This document shows positions 27,235-35,838 of a stretch of DNA of 64,000 bases, piece by piece. The position numbers and the translations under genes were made by a program. The notes under the pieces were generated by a model, which worked only from the letters and a program-made list of their open reading frames with translations, was not told the origin of the DNA and made no database searches. This stretch comes from Jiangella alkaliphila (GTDB taxonomy: Bacteria; Actinomycetota; Actinomycetes; Jiangellales; Jiangellaceae), in assembly GCF_900105925.1 (NCBI RefSeq), contig NZ_LT629791.1, forward strand, positions 5,364,001-5,428,000, in the 5' to 3' direction. Positions within the stretch are counted from its first letter, which is position 1; every line of letters begins with the position of its first letter.

Positions 27235-28325
27235 CGTTGTTGCTCCTTCAGCACGTCGACCAGGGCGACCTTGAACGCCGTCGTCTCCTCGGGGGTGCCC
27301 ACCGACACCCGCAGCCAGCCGTCCGGGCCGGTCTCGCGGATCAGCACCCCGTGGTCCAGCAGAGCTTGCCAGACGGCGTGCCGATCCTCGAAGACGCCGA
27401 ACAGCACGAAGTTCGCGTCGGACTCGGCGGTCGTGAGGCCGGCGTCGCGCAGCCAGGCGGCCAGCGCGTCGCGTTCGTCGCGCAGCTGGGCGACCCTTGC
27501 TTGCAGCTCGGCTGCGTGCTCGAGCGCGACGACGGCGACCGCCTGCGTGACCGACGACAGGTGGTACGGCAGCCGGACGACGCGGAGGACGTCGATGATC
27601 TGCCGGCTGGCCGCGACGTAGCCGAGGCGGGCGCCGGCGAACGCGAACGCCTTGCTCATCGTCCGGGTGACGATCAGCCGCGGGTGGGTGGCCAGCAGGC
27701 CGAGCGCGCTGGGGACGCCGTCGCGGCGGAACTCCGCGTACGCCTCGTCGACCACGACGACGCCGTCGGTGGCCTCGTGCAGGCTGCTGACCAGGTCGAG
27801 CGGGACGGCGGTGCCGGTCGGGTTGTTCGGCGACGCGATGAACGTCACCGTCGGCTGGTGCTCGGCCACGGCCTTCGCGGCGAGGTCGGGGTCGATGCCG
27901 AAGGTCGCCTCGTCGCGCGGCGCCGTCACCCAGCGGGTCGAGGTGTCGCGGGCGTACTCGGGGTACATCGAGTAGGTCGGCGCGAAGCTGAGCGCCGTCC
28001 GTCCCGGGCCGCCGAAGGCCTGCAGGATCTGCAGCATGACCTCGTTGGAGCCGTTGGCCGCCCACACCTGGCCGGTGTCCAGCGCGACGCCGGCCTCGTT
28101 GTGCAGGTAGGCGGCCAGCCGCTCGCGCAGCGTCGTCGCCTCGCGGTCGGGGTACCGGTTGAGGTTGCGGACGGCGTCGGCGACCGCGCGGGCGGCGTCG
28201 GCGACCAGCCGCTCCGACGGCGGGAACGGGTTCTCGTTGACGTTCAGGCGGACCGGCACGTCGAGCTGGGGCGCGCCGTACGGCTCGACGCCGCGCAGCT
28301 CGTCGCGGATCGGGAGCTCACTCAT
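27231..28325 (-). CDS. hisC: Histidinol-phosphate aminotransferase
   Basis: 364 aa. A PLP fold-type I aminotransferase that converts imidazole-acetol phosphate plus glutamate to histidinol phosphate. Visible are [74 protein letters not shown] and the Schiff-base Lys in [17 protein letters not shown], ending [11 protein letters not shown]. Start ATG 28325 overlaps the hisD stop as ATGA. Length is normal. Confidence 0.97.
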   Translation of the reverse strand: MSELPIRDELRGVEPYGAPQLDVPVRLNVNENPFPPSERLVADAARAVADAVRNLNRYPDREATTLRERLAAYLHNEAGVALDTGQVWAANGSNEVMLQILQAFGGPGRTALSFAPTYSMYPEYARDTSTRWVTAPRDEATFGIDPDLAAKAVAEHQPTVTFIASPNNPTGTAVPLDLVSSLHEATDGVVVVDEAYAEFRRDGVPSALGLLATHPRLIVTRTMSKAFAFAGARLGYVAASRQIIDVLRVVRLPYHLSSVTQAVAVVALEHAAELQARVAQLRDERDALAAWLRDAGLTTAESDANFVLFGVFEDRHAVWQALLDHGVLIRETGPDGWLRVSVGTPEETTAFKVALVDVLKEQQR

Positions 28326-29638
28326 GTCTCGTCCTCGAACCGCGCCGTGATCGCCTCGCCGTGGGCGGGCAGGTCCTCGGCGTCGGCGAGGGTCCGGACG
28401 GTGTCGGCGACGGCGCGCAGGGCGGTCTCGTCGTACTCGACGACGTGGACGCCGCGCAGGAACGTCTGCACCGACAGGCCGGACGAGTGCCGCGCGCTGC
28501 CGCCGGTGGGGAGCACGTGGTTGGAGCCGGCCGCGTAGTCGCCGAGGCTGACCGGTGACCAGGGGCCGACGAAGACGGCGCCGGCGTTGCGGACGCGTTG
28601 TGCGACCAGTGTCGCGTCGCGGGTCTGGATCTCCAGGTGCTCCGCGGCGTAGGCGTCGACGACGGCCAGGCCCTGCGCGAGGTCGTCGACGAGGACGATG
28701 CCGGACTGCTCGCCGGCCAGCGCCGTCCGGACCCGTTCGTCGTGCTTCGTGCTCTTGGCGCGCAGGTCGAGCTCGGCGGTGACGGCGTCGGCGAGCGCTT
28801 CGCTGTCGGTGACCAGCACCGACGCCGCGAGCGGGTCGTGTTCGGCCTGGCTGACGAGGTCGGCGGCGACGTGCCTGGGGTCGGCCGTCGCGTCGGCCAG
28901 CACGGCGATCTCCGTCGGCCCCGCCTCGGCATCGATGCCCACGACCCCGCGCAGCAGCCGCTTCGCCGCCGCGACGTAGACGTTGCCGGGCCCCGTCACC
29001 AGGTCGACCGGCTCTACTTCACCGTCGATGCCGTAGGCGAGCATCGCGAGCGCCTGGGCGCCGCCGACCGCGTACACCTCGGTGACGCCGAGCAGCGCGC
29101 AGGCCGCCAGGATGGTCGGGTGCGGCAGGCCGCCGGCTCGTGCTTGGGGCGGGCTCGCGACGGCGAGGCTCTGCACCCCCGCGGCCTGCGCCGGGACGAC
29201 GTTCATGACGACGCTGCTCGGGTAGACCGCCAAGCCGCCGGGCACGTAGAGGCCGACACGGCGGACCGGGATCCACCGCTCGGTGACCGTCCCGCCGGCG
29301 ACCACCGTCGTGGTCGTGTCGGTGCGGCGCTGGTCGGCGTGGACGAGGCGGGCGCGGCGGATGGACTCCTCGAGCGCTGCCCTGACCCTGGGGTCGAGGG
29401 TGCCGAGCGCGTCGTCGATGTCGCCCTGGGCGACCCGCACCTGCTCCAGCTCGACCCCGTCGAACCGCAGCGTCAGCTCCTTGACCGCCGCCAGCCCCCG
29501 CTGCCGCACGTCGTCGCAGATCGGCCGCACGGCCTCGAGCGCCGCCTCGACGTCGATCGGGGCGCGTGGGACGAGCGTGCGGTAGTCGAGGCTCTCGCCG
29601 GCGGCGAGCCTCCCCCGCAGGTCGATGCGGCGTATCAC
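28322..29638 (-). CDS. hisD: Histidinol dehydrogenase
   Basis: 438 aa. HisD performs the last two oxidations to histidine with NAD and Zn. Family motifs are [81 protein letters not shown], and [24 protein letters not shown] with the Zn-ligand residues. The start GTG 29638 has no separated Shine-Dalgarno. A TAGACT -10 ends 7 nt before it, so the transcript may be leaderless. First gene of hisDCB. Confidence 0.97.
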   Translation of the reverse strand: MIRRIDLRGRLAAGESLDYRTLVPRAPIDVEAALEAVRPICDDVRQRGLAAVKELTLRFDGVELEQVRVAQGDIDDALGTLDPRVRAALEESIRRARLVHADQRRTDTTTTVVAGGTVTERWIPVRRVGLYVPGGLAVYPSSVVMNVVPAQAAGVQSLAVASPPQARAGGLPHPTILAACALLGVTEVYAVGGAQALAMLAYGIDGEVEPVDLVTGPGNVYVAAAKRLLRGVVGIDAEAGPTEIAVLADATADPRHVAADLVSQAEHDPLAASVLVTDSEALADAVTAELDLRAKSTKHDERVRTALAGEQSGIVLVDDLAQGLAVVDAYAAEHLEIQTRDATLVAQRVRNAGAVFVGPWSPVSLGDYAAGSNHVLPTGGSARHSSGLSVQTFLRGVHVVEYDETALRAVADTVRTLADAEDLPAHGEAITARFEDET

Positions 29639-29645
29639 TCACCCA

Positions 29646-29651
29646 AGTCTA
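29646..29651 (-). promoter_or_regulatory. Putative -10 of a leaderless hisD promoter
   Basis: TAGACT on the minus strand, with 7 nt (TGGGTGA) between it and GTG 29638, the distance expected between a -10 and its start site. The -35 position holds only a poor match. The rest of the 29639-29824 gap shows no gene. Confidence 0.4.
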
Positions 29652-29824
29652 GGTGTGGCGTTCACCCCTCGGACGCATTGCCCGCATCGCAAGATGCTGC
29701 GGCGTGCCGCTGCCGTTGCGGGCCGGTGCGCGGTGCGGATAAGCTGAAGGCAGCCAAGGGCACTAGCCTGCGGAAGTGAGCCCTGCAGCCTACCGGACGG
29801 TGGGTGAGCGGGGCTTCGCGCTGT

Positions 29825-30334
29825 TCAGAGCGCGATCTCCGTCGTGTAGGCCGCCACCCGCGCCCGCCACTGCCCGCCGCGCGACCAGCACCAGGCGATC
29901 GCGTCCGGCACGCACAGCAGCAGGTCCTCCTTCGCCCGCAGATGCGTGTAGGCCAGTTCGGGGGCGTAGTCGAGCCCCGCCTGGTAGAGCAGCCGCCTGT
30001 CCGCCTCGACCAGCGAGTCGTCCCGCTCGATCACCAGCCGCTGCACGCCGGCCGCGGCGAGGTCCGGGACCAGCCGCTCGAGGCATGCCAACCGCGCCGG
30101 CCTCGCATTCTTCGTCGAGTACACCCGATGCTCCGCGCCGAGGCTCTCGATGCCGGTCAGGATCCTGGCGCGGCGGCGGTCGCTCTCATGCGAGAAATGG
30201 ATGCGCTTCTGCCCACCGGTCAGCAGTCCGCGCATGAACCGCCGAGCGGCGGCGACCTCACTCGCGGGAATCAGGACGACCGCGATGATGTACCTGCCGG
30301 CGACCGACTCGTCGACGAACGCGTGCAGCACCAC
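29825..30334 (-). CDS. DUF3800-like protein (paralogue of 40039-40608)
   Basis: 169 aa from GTG 30334, with GGAGG 5 nt upstream. It begins VVLHAFVDES..YIIAVVLIPASE, the DES start typical of DUF3800 proteins, which are thought to have an RNase H-like fold. It continues KRIHFSHESDRRRARIL, LVPDLAAAGVQRLVIERDDS and ends with HLRAKEDLLLCVPDAIAWCWSRGG. Conserved acids (D-E near the start, D-D in the middle, D in PDAIAW) are placed as in a metal nuclease. Another gene at 40039 shares the layout. The function of the family is unsettled. It stands alone, downstream of the TetR gene on the same strand. Confidence 0.7.
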   Translation of the reverse strand: MVLHAFVDESVAGRYIIAVVLIPASEVAAARRFMRGLLTGGQKRIHFSHESDRRRARILTGIESLGAEHRVYSTKNARPARLACLERLVPDLAAAGVQRLVIERDDSLVEADRRLLYQAGLDYAPELAYTHLRAKEDLLLCVPDAIAWCWSRGGQWRARVAAYTTEIAL

Positions 30335-30413
30335 AGGGACCTCCGATCACGGGACAGGCGATCAGTCTGCCTCGCTCGGCCGGAGTGCCCGTGAAGTTAT
30401 CCACAGGCCGCGT

Positions 30414-30998
30414 CTACGCAGGTCGCGGCCCTATCCCCCGCAACAACGTGTCCACGACGCGGGCGGCCAGAGCGTCGGGGTCGGAGGCGTCGTCGCCGGC
30501 GAGGGTCTCGCCGATCAACGCGTAGTAGACGCGGCGCGCCCAGTCCAGGTCAACCGCGGCGTCGATCGCCCCCGCCGCCTGGGCCTTGCCGAGCAGCTCG
30601 ACGCAGCGGCGGGAGATGCGGCGCTGCGCCTCGGCCACCGGCGAGTCCGGCCGCATCGAGCTGGCCAGCGCGAACGGCCAGCTCACCTTGACCCGCAGGA
30701 CGTTCGCGGTGATCTCGTGCAGCGCGACGAGCGGAGGCGCGGTCTCGGGGCGGCCGGCCTCGATGGCGGCGGCCAACTGCTCGACGGCGGCGGCGGACAT
30801 CGCGTCGACCAGGGCCTGGCGAGTGGCGAACCGGCGGTGGACGGTGGTGCGCGCGACGCCCGCGGCTTGGGCGACCTGCTCCAGCGACGCGCCGGGGTCG
30901 CGGGCCAGCACCCGCTCGGCGGCCTCGAGGATCGTCCGGACACTGCGTTCGGCGTCGGCGCGCAGCGGCCGCTCCAGCGATGCACTCACGTCCCCCAC
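30414..30998 (-). CDS. TetR-family repressor divergent from an SDR gene
   Basis: 194 aa from GTG 30998, with GGAG 7 nt upstream. The N-terminal helix-turn-helix is ILEAAERVLARDPGASLEQVAQAAGVARTTVHRRFATRQALVDAM. The C-terminal ligand domain is helical and not further assignable. It is divergent from the SDR oxidoreductase with a 73-bp gap holding a clear inverted repeat (31014-31041), so it most likely represses itself and the SDR. Confidence 0.92.
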   Translation of the reverse strand: MGDVSASLERPLRADAERSVRTILEAAERVLARDPGASLEQVAQAAGVARTTVHRRFATRQALVDAMSAAAVEQLAAAIEAGRPETAPPLVALHEITANVLRVKVSWPFALASSMRPDSPVAEAQRRISRRCVELLGKAQAAGAIDAAVDLDWARRVYYALIGETLAGDDASDPDALAARVVDTLLRGIGPRPA

Positions 30999-31013
30999 GA
31001 TACAGCTCCGCCA

Positions 31014-31041
31014 TTAACTGCTACAGTTATGTTGCAGTTAA
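31014..31041. promoter_or_regulatory. TetR operator between tetR and SDR genes
   Basis: TTAACTGC (31014-31021) and GCAGTTAA (31034-31041) form a perfect 8-bp inverted repeat with a 12-nt spacer. Inside it AACTG-CTA-CAGTT is a second overlapping palindrome, so three AACTG/CAGTT half-sites occur in 28 bp. TATGTT at 31028-31033 is a possible -10 for the SDR gene. The A/T content is sharply above the surroundings. Confidence 0.7.
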
Positions 31042-31071
31042 CTACCGAGCAGCGACATCAGAGGAGCAACC

Positions 31072-31845
31072 ATGCCCACCGCACTCATCACCGGAGCGTC
31101 CTCCGGCATCGGCGCCGAGTTCGCCCGTCAGCTCGCCGCCCGCGGCCACGACGTCGTCCTCGTCGCCCGCTCGAAGGACCGCCTCGAGGCACAGGCCGAA
31201 GGCCTCCGCCACGACCACGGCATCGCCGCCACCGTCGTCGCCCGCGACCTCGCCGAGCCCGGCGCGGCCGCCGCCCTCGCGGCCGAACACCACGGAACCG
31301 TCGACCTCCTCGTGAACGCCGCCGGCTTCGGCACGGCCGGCCGGTTCGAGCAGATCGCCGCCGGCCGCGACCACGACCAGCTCATGCTCAACGTCGTCGC
31401 GCTCGTCGACCTGTGCCGCGGCGTCATCCCGGGCATGCTCGCGCGTGGCAGCGGCGCCGTCGTCAACGTCGGCTCGACCGCGGGCTTCCAGCCGTCGCCG
31501 TACTTCGCGACGTACGCCGCGGGCAAGACGTTCGTGCTCAACTTCAGCCTCGCGCTGCGCGCGGAGTACCGCGGCCGCGGCGTCCGCGTGCTCGCCCTCT
31601 GCCCCGGCCCGACCCGGACGGCGTTCTTCGACGCCACCGGCGAGCGGGCGGCGATCGGCGGCCGGATGATGACGGCGGAGGCGGTGGTCCGCGCCGGCCT
31701 GCGCGGCCTCGACCGCGACCGCGCCTACGTCGTCCCGGGCCTGGGCAACGCGCTCGGCGCACACCTCAACCCGCGGCGGCCGCGGCGACTGGTCGCCGCG
31801 ATGGCGAAGTCGGTCACCCGGCGCGTCCTCGAACCCTCTAGCTAA
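31072..31845 (+). CDS. Short-chain dehydrogenase/reductase
   Basis: 257 aa from ATG 31072, with GAGGAG 6 nt upstream. The Rossmann motif ALITGASSGIGAEFARQLAARG is at residues 4-25, NAAG in LLVNAAGFG, catalytic Ser in VVNVGSTAGFQPSP, and Y-x3-K in YFATYAAGKTFVLNFS. PGPTRTAFFDATGE follows. This is the classical SDR (YqjQ/DltE-like) type with NADP preference suggested by the Arg after beta-2 (VLVARSKDRLE). The substrate is unknown. It is probably controlled by the divergent TetR. Confidence 0.93.
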   Translation: MPTALITGASSGIGAEFARQLAARGHDVVLVARSKDRLEAQAEGLRHDHGIAATVVARDLAEPGAAAALAAEHHGTVDLLVNAAGFGTAGRFEQIAAGRDHDQLMLNVVALVDLCRGVIPGMLARGSGAVVNVGSTAGFQPSPYFATYAAGKTFVLNFSLALRAEYRGRGVRVLALCPGPTRTAFFDATGERAAIGGRMMTAEAVVRAGLRGLDRDRAYVVPGLGNALGAHLNPRRPRRLVAAMAKSVTRRVLEPSS

Positions 31846-31874
31846 TCCCTGACCGAAGTCAGACAATATCGCGC

Positions 31875-32348
31875 ATGGAGATCCGAGCGACCGACCCCGA
31901 GTCGGACCTGGCCCGGCGGTGCCTGTCGGCGTTCGCGGACGAGCTGCGGGTGCGCTTCCCCGAGGGCTTCGACGACGGCGACCTGGTCGCCGCCCGCGAG
32001 CTGGTCCCGCCCGGCGGCGTCCTGCTCGTCGCCACCGCGGACCGCGGGACGGGGCTGGCCTGCGGCGCCGTCCGCACCATCGCTCCCGCGACGGGCGAGC
32101 TCAGGCACATGTGGGTGCACCCCGACGCCCGCGGGCAGGGCCTCGGCCGCCGCCTGCTCGGCGAACTGGAGGCGCACGCGACGACGCTCGGGCTGACGAC
32201 CCTCAAGCTCGGCACGCACGCCGTCCTCACCGAGGCGGTCCAGCTGTATCGGTCGGCCGGCTACGCCGGCGTCGAGCCGTACGGCGACACCCCGCACGTC
32301 CACCACTGGTTCGCGAAGCAGCTCACCCAGGCGGCAGACGCGCCCTAG
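31875..32348 (+). CDS. GNAT-family N-acetyltransferase
   Basis: 157 aa from ATG 31875. Acetyl-CoA-binding motif A is ELRHMWVHPDARGQGLGRRLLGELEAHA (R-G-Q-G-L-G pattern), and motif B is LGTHAVLTEAVQLYRSAGYAGVEPY. The substrate cannot be read from sequence. There is no Shine-Dalgarno; a small inverted repeat CTGAC-CGAA-GTCAG precedes it by about 15 bp. Its stop and that of the convergent DUF218 gene share the palindrome CTAG. Confidence 0.9.
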   Translation: MEIRATDPESDLARRCLSAFADELRVRFPEGFDDGDLVAARELVPPGGVLLVATADRGTGLACGAVRTIAPATGELRHMWVHPDARGQGLGRRLLGELEAHATTLGLTTLKLGTHAVLTEAVQLYRSAGYAGVEPYGDTPHVHHWFAKQLTQAADAP

Positions 32349-32938
32349 CCGAAGATGGCCCGCACCATCGCCGGCACCGACGCCGCCACCTCGCGCACGT
32401 ACCCCTGCCGCGTCCCGGGCGGGTTGGAGTCCTTCGAGTCGTGCGCGACGCCGACCGCGTCGAGGCCGAGCGACCGGCACAGCGCGACGGTGCGCGGCAG
32501 GTGGAACCGCTGGCTCACCACCAACAGCCGCGACAGCCCGAACTCGTCGCGGGCCCGGACGCACGACGCCCAGGTGTCGACGCCGAGCGGGTCCTCGACG
32601 ATCGCCTCCGCCGGCACCCCGGCCGACTCGAGGTACCGCCGCATCGCCGCCGGCTCGTCGTACCCGCCCGGCGCCGTCCCGCCGCTGACCAGCAGGGTCC
32701 GCGTCCGGCCCAAGTGATAGAGCGCGGCCGCGACGTCCAGCCGCCCGGCCAGCAGCCGCGACGGCACGCCGTCGGCCCGGACGCCGGCGCCCATCACCAT
32801 CGTCACGTCCTCCGACGGCGCTTCGGCGGGGTTGGACAGAATGCGCCCGGCGCTCGCGGAGTACGCCCAGATCGTCGGCGCGGCCAGGGCGACGACGGCT
32901 GCCGTGGCGGCCAGGACGATCCAGCGCCGGCGGCTCAT
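32345..32938 (-). CDS. DUF218/YdcF-SanA-type membrane protein
   Basis: 197 aa from ATG 32938. One N-terminal transmembrane helix (IVLAATAAVVALAAPTIWAYSASAG) is followed by a DUF218 domain: DVTMVMGAGVRADGVPSRLLAGRLDVAAALYHLGRTRTLLVSGGTAPGGYDEPAAMRRYL, the acidic VEDPLGVDTWASCVRA and VVSQRFHLPRTVALCRSLGLDAVGV. This order matches SanA/YdcF proteins linked to envelope barrier function. The start overlaps the upstream TetR stop as ATGA, so it is in the regulator's operon. Confidence 0.9.
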   Translation of the reverse strand: MSRRRWIVLAATAAVVALAAPTIWAYSASAGRILSNPAEAPSEDVTMVMGAGVRADGVPSRLLAGRLDVAAALYHLGRTRTLLVSGGTAPGGYDEPAAMRRYLESAGVPAEAIVEDPLGVDTWASCVRARDEFGLSRLLVVSQRFHLPRTVALCRSLGLDAVGVAHDSKDSNPPGTRQGYVREVAASVPAMVRAIFG

Positions 32939-33531
32939 CCGACCACCGGCTCGAGATACCCGTGCAGGACGGCGCGCAGCTCGCCCTCCAGGACGGCGCG
33001 CTCGGCGCCCTCGGCGGCGACGATCAGCGGCATCATGGCCCGGACCAGCTGGATCGACACCGTCGCGGCCCGCGCCACGTCGTCGGCCCCCAACTCCGGC
33101 GCGCGCGCCGACAGCAGCGCCGACACCCGCCCGAGCAGCGCGGCGTGCAGCGGCGCGACCGCGGCGGTGAGCGACGGCGGCAGGTCCGGCCGGGCGAACA
33201 GCGCCTTGAACCCGCGGTTGGCCAGGTTGAACTCGACCAGCGGGCCGGTGATGGCGCTGATCACCTGGTCCAGCGGCAGTGTGGCGAGGTCGGCGCCGTC
33301 GAACGCCGCCGTCCGCAACTCGTCCAGCTGCGCGGCGTAGCGCTTGGCCAGCGCGTACGCGATGTTCTGTTTGTTGGCGAAGAACTGGTAGAGCGACCCG
33401 GGCGAGATGCCGGCCTTGGCGGCGATGGTGTTGGTGCTGGTCGCCTCGTAGCCGGACTCGGCGAACGCCTCCGCAGCCGCCGTGAGGATCTGCTCGATCC
33501 GCGCCTCCCCGCGCGCCTGCCGTTTCGTCAC
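32935..33531 (-). CDS. TetR-family repressor divergent from MMPL transporter
   Basis: 198 aa from GTG 33531. The HTH is ILTAAAEAFAESGYEATSTNTIAAKAGISPGSLYQFFANKQNIAYALAKRY, followed by a helical ligand domain. The open frame runs to 33615, but that extension lies over the palindromic operator (33551-33586) and encodes a low-complexity Ser/Asn stretch, so GTG 33531 is chosen. It is divergent from the MMPL gene and coupled to the DUF218 gene. Confidence 0.92.
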   Translation of the reverse strand: MTKRQARGEARIEQILTAAAEAFAESGYEATSTNTIAAKAGISPGSLYQFFANKQNIAYALAKRYAAQLDELRTAAFDGADLATLPLDQVISAITGPLVEFNLANRGFKALFARPDLPPSLTAAVAPLHAALLGRVSALLSARAPELGADDVARAATVSIQLVRAMMPLIVAAEGAERAVLEGELRAVLHGYLEPVVG

Positions 33532-33550
33532 ACCACCACCCTGGGATCGA

Positions 33551-33586
33551 TTCGACAAATACGAGCGATTGCTCGTATTGTTCGAA
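33551..33586. promoter_or_regulatory. 36-bp TetR operator for the MMPL transporter
   Basis: Arms 33551-33566 and 33571-33586 are complementary at 14 of 16 positions around GATT; the inner AATACGAGC/GCTCGTATT is perfect. It is AT-rich in a GC-rich background and sits midway between the divergent TetR and MMPL starts. Two TetR dimers could fit. Confidence 0.8.
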
Positions 33587-33641
33587 CACGAGCTTCGACT
33601 CGCCTTTTCATTCAAGCTACCACGAGGGGAGCCGCCCGATC

Positions 33642-35834
33642 ATGCTCGGCCGTTACGTCACCCGCGCGCCACGCCGCGTCCTCGCCGGGTCCGTCCTGCT
33701 GTTCCTGCTGGCCGGGGTGCTGGCCGCGAGCGTCATCGAGGCGCTCGCGCTCAACCGGTACGAGGCGCACGGTTCGGAGTCGCTGCAGGCCCGCGCCGCC
33801 CTGGCCGAGCAGTTCGGCACCAGCACCTCCAACGTCGCGCTCCTGGTGACGGCGACCGGCGACGGCTCGGTGGACGACGCTTCCGTCGCGGCCGCGGGCG
33901 CCGCGCTGACCGAGCGATTGGCCGCCGAGCCCGCCGTCGGCGACGCGTGGTCCTACTGGAGCGAGGGCGCCGCGACGCTGCGCAGCGACGACGGCCGGCA
34001 TGCGCTCGTGCTGGCCTGGGTCCCGGGCGACGCCGACCACGTCCGCGGCGACGTCCTGCCCGGCCTGACCGAGCGGTTCGCCGGTGCGGACGGCCCGATC
34101 GAGGTCGCGGTCGGCGGCGGCGACGAGGTGTTCCGGGTGGTGGCCGAGCAGGCCCGGGCCGACTTCGTGCGCGCAGAGATCGTCATCATCCCGCTGGTCG
34201 GCGTGCTGCTATGGCTGGTCTACCGGCGGCTCGGCCCGGCGTTGGTGACGCTCGGCGTGGGCTTGTTCGCCGTCGTCGCGACGCTGGCGGTGCTGCGCAT
34301 CGTCACGCTGTTCACCGAGGTGTCCACGTTCGCGTCGAACATCGCGTTGGTCATGGGCATCGGGCTGGGCGTCGACTACGGGCTGTTCGTCACCTACCGG
34401 TTCCGCGAAGAGCTGGCCCGCGGCCTCGCCGTCCCCGAGGCAGTCCGGGCGGCGGTCGCCGGGGCGGGGCGGACGGTGCTGTTCAGCGGCGCGACGGTGG
34501 CGGCGTCGCTGGCCGTGCTGTTCGTGTTCCCGTTCCCGTTCCTGTCGTCGTTCGCCTACGCGGGCATCGCCGTCGTACTGGCGGCGGTGTTCGGTGCGAC
34601 GGTGATTCTGCCGGCGGCGCTGACGCTGCTCGGCCACCGGGCCGCGCGTCGTAGGCCCGTCGAGGCGGGGCACGAGACCGGCTTCTGGTTCCGGCTCTCG
34701 ACCGCGGTGATGCGCCGTCCGGTGGTCAGCGGCGGCGCGGCGCTCGTCGTCCTGCTCGGGCTCGGCGCGCCCGCCCTCGGCATCGACTTCGGCTCCCCCG
34801 ACGACCGCATTCTCCCCGCCAGCCAGCCGGTCCGCGCGCTGTACGACACCATCCGGTCCGACTTCGCGACGGAGGACGCGGACGCCGTCCAGGTGGTCGC
34901 GCCGGTGCTCGACGACGCGCAGGTCGCGCCGTACGCGGCGGCGCTGTCCGAGCTGGACGGCGTCGAGCGGGTCGACTCCGCGGCCGGGGCGTTCGCGGGC
35001 GGCGCCCGGCTCGCCGACGCCGCCGAGCCCGACCCCGGCCGCTACGCCGACGGCACCGGCGCCTGGTTCGCCGTCGTGCCGACCGGCGAGCGGCTGGCCG
35101 ACAACCCGACCGGGCTGGTCGCCGACGTGCGCGGGCTGCCCGCGCCGACGGACGTGCTGGTCGGCGGCTACCCGGCCGAGCTGGCCGACTACCGCGACGG
35201 CGTCGTCGACCGATTACCGCTGGTCGGCGTGCTGATCCTCGGCGTGTCGTTCGTCGTGCTGTTCCTCATGACCGGGTCGGTGGTCGCGCCACTGAAGGCA
35301 TCGGTGCTCAACCTGCTCAGCCTGTCGGTGATGTTCGGCGTGCTGGTGTGGGGCTTCCAGGACGGCGGCCTGGCCGACCTGCTCGGCTTCACCCCGACCG
35401 GCACCATCGAGCCGAGCATCCCGATCCTGATGTTCTGCGTCGCGTACGGGTTGTCGATGGACTACGAGGTGTTCCTGCTGGCCCGCATCAAGGAGGACTA
35501 CGACCGCACCGGCGACGTGTACGGGTCGGTGCCGCGCGGCATCGCCCGGTCGGCACCGCTGGTCACCGCCGCGGCGCTGATCCTGGCCGTGTCGTTCGCG
35601 GTGTACGCGACCGGCGAGGTGGTGTTCCTGCAGCAACTCGGCATCGGCATGGCGCTGGCGGTCCTCGTCGACGCGACGCTGATCCGCGGCGTCCTCGTGC
35701 CCGCGCTGATGCGGCTCGCCGGGCGGGCGAACTGGTGGGCGCCCGGCCCGCTGCGCCGGCTGCACGACCGCATCGGCCTGCGCGAATCGGCCGGCCGGCC
35801 AGCCGATCGCGCCCTGCAGGACGTGGTGCAATGA
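33642..35834 (+). CDS. MMPL-family (RND-like) transporter
   Basis: 730 aa from ATG 33642, with GAGGGGAG upstream. Two MMPL modules are visible. Each has one helix, an extracytoplasmic domain and a five-helix block: the first near residues 1-345 with VMGIGLGVDYGLFVTYRFREELARG, the second 365-715 with CVAYGLSMDYEVFLLARIKEDYDR. The paired Asp-Tyr residues in these helices are the proton-relay positions of the family. Such proteins export lipids, siderophores or drugs. The divergent TetR and its operator suggest induction by the exported compound. Confidence 0.93.
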   Translation: MLGRYVTRAPRRVLAGSVLLFLLAGVLAASVIEALALNRYEAHGSESLQARAALAEQFGTSTSNVALLVTATGDGSVDDASVAAAGAALTERLAAEPAVGDAWSYWSEGAATLRSDDGRHALVLAWVPGDADHVRGDVLPGLTERFAGADGPIEVAVGGGDEVFRVVAEQARADFVRAEIVIIPLVGVLLWLVYRRLGPALVTLGVGLFAVVATLAVLRIVTLFTEVSTFASNIALVMGIGLGVDYGLFVTYRFREELARGLAVPEAVRAAVAGAGRTVLFSGATVAASLAVLFVFPFPFLSSFAYAGIAVVLAAVFGATVILPAALTLLGHRAARRRPVEAGHETGFWFRLSTAVMRRPVVSGGAALVVLLGLGAPALGIDFGSPDDRILPASQPVRALYDTIRSDFATEDADAVQVVAPVLDDAQVAPYAAALSELDGVERVDSAAGAFAGGARLADAAEPDPGRYADGTGAWFAVVPTGERLADNPTGLVADVRGLPAPTDVLVGGYPAELADYRDGVVDRLPLVGVLILGVSFVVLFLMTGSVVAPLKASVLNLLSLSVMFGVLVWGFQDGGLADLLGFTPTGTIEPSIPILMFCVAYGLSMDYEVFLLARIKEDYDRTGDVYGSVPRGIARSAPLVTAAALILAVSFAVYATGEVVFLQQLGIGMALAVLVDATLIRGVLVPALMRLAGRANWWAPGPLRRLHDRIGLRESAGRPADRALQDVVQ

Positions 35835-35838
35835 GTGC

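Noticed and set aside
33534..33615. Longer N-terminus of the MMPL-linked TetR
   Set aside because: It overlaps the 36-bp operator palindrome and encodes non-conserved Ser/Asn-rich sequence.
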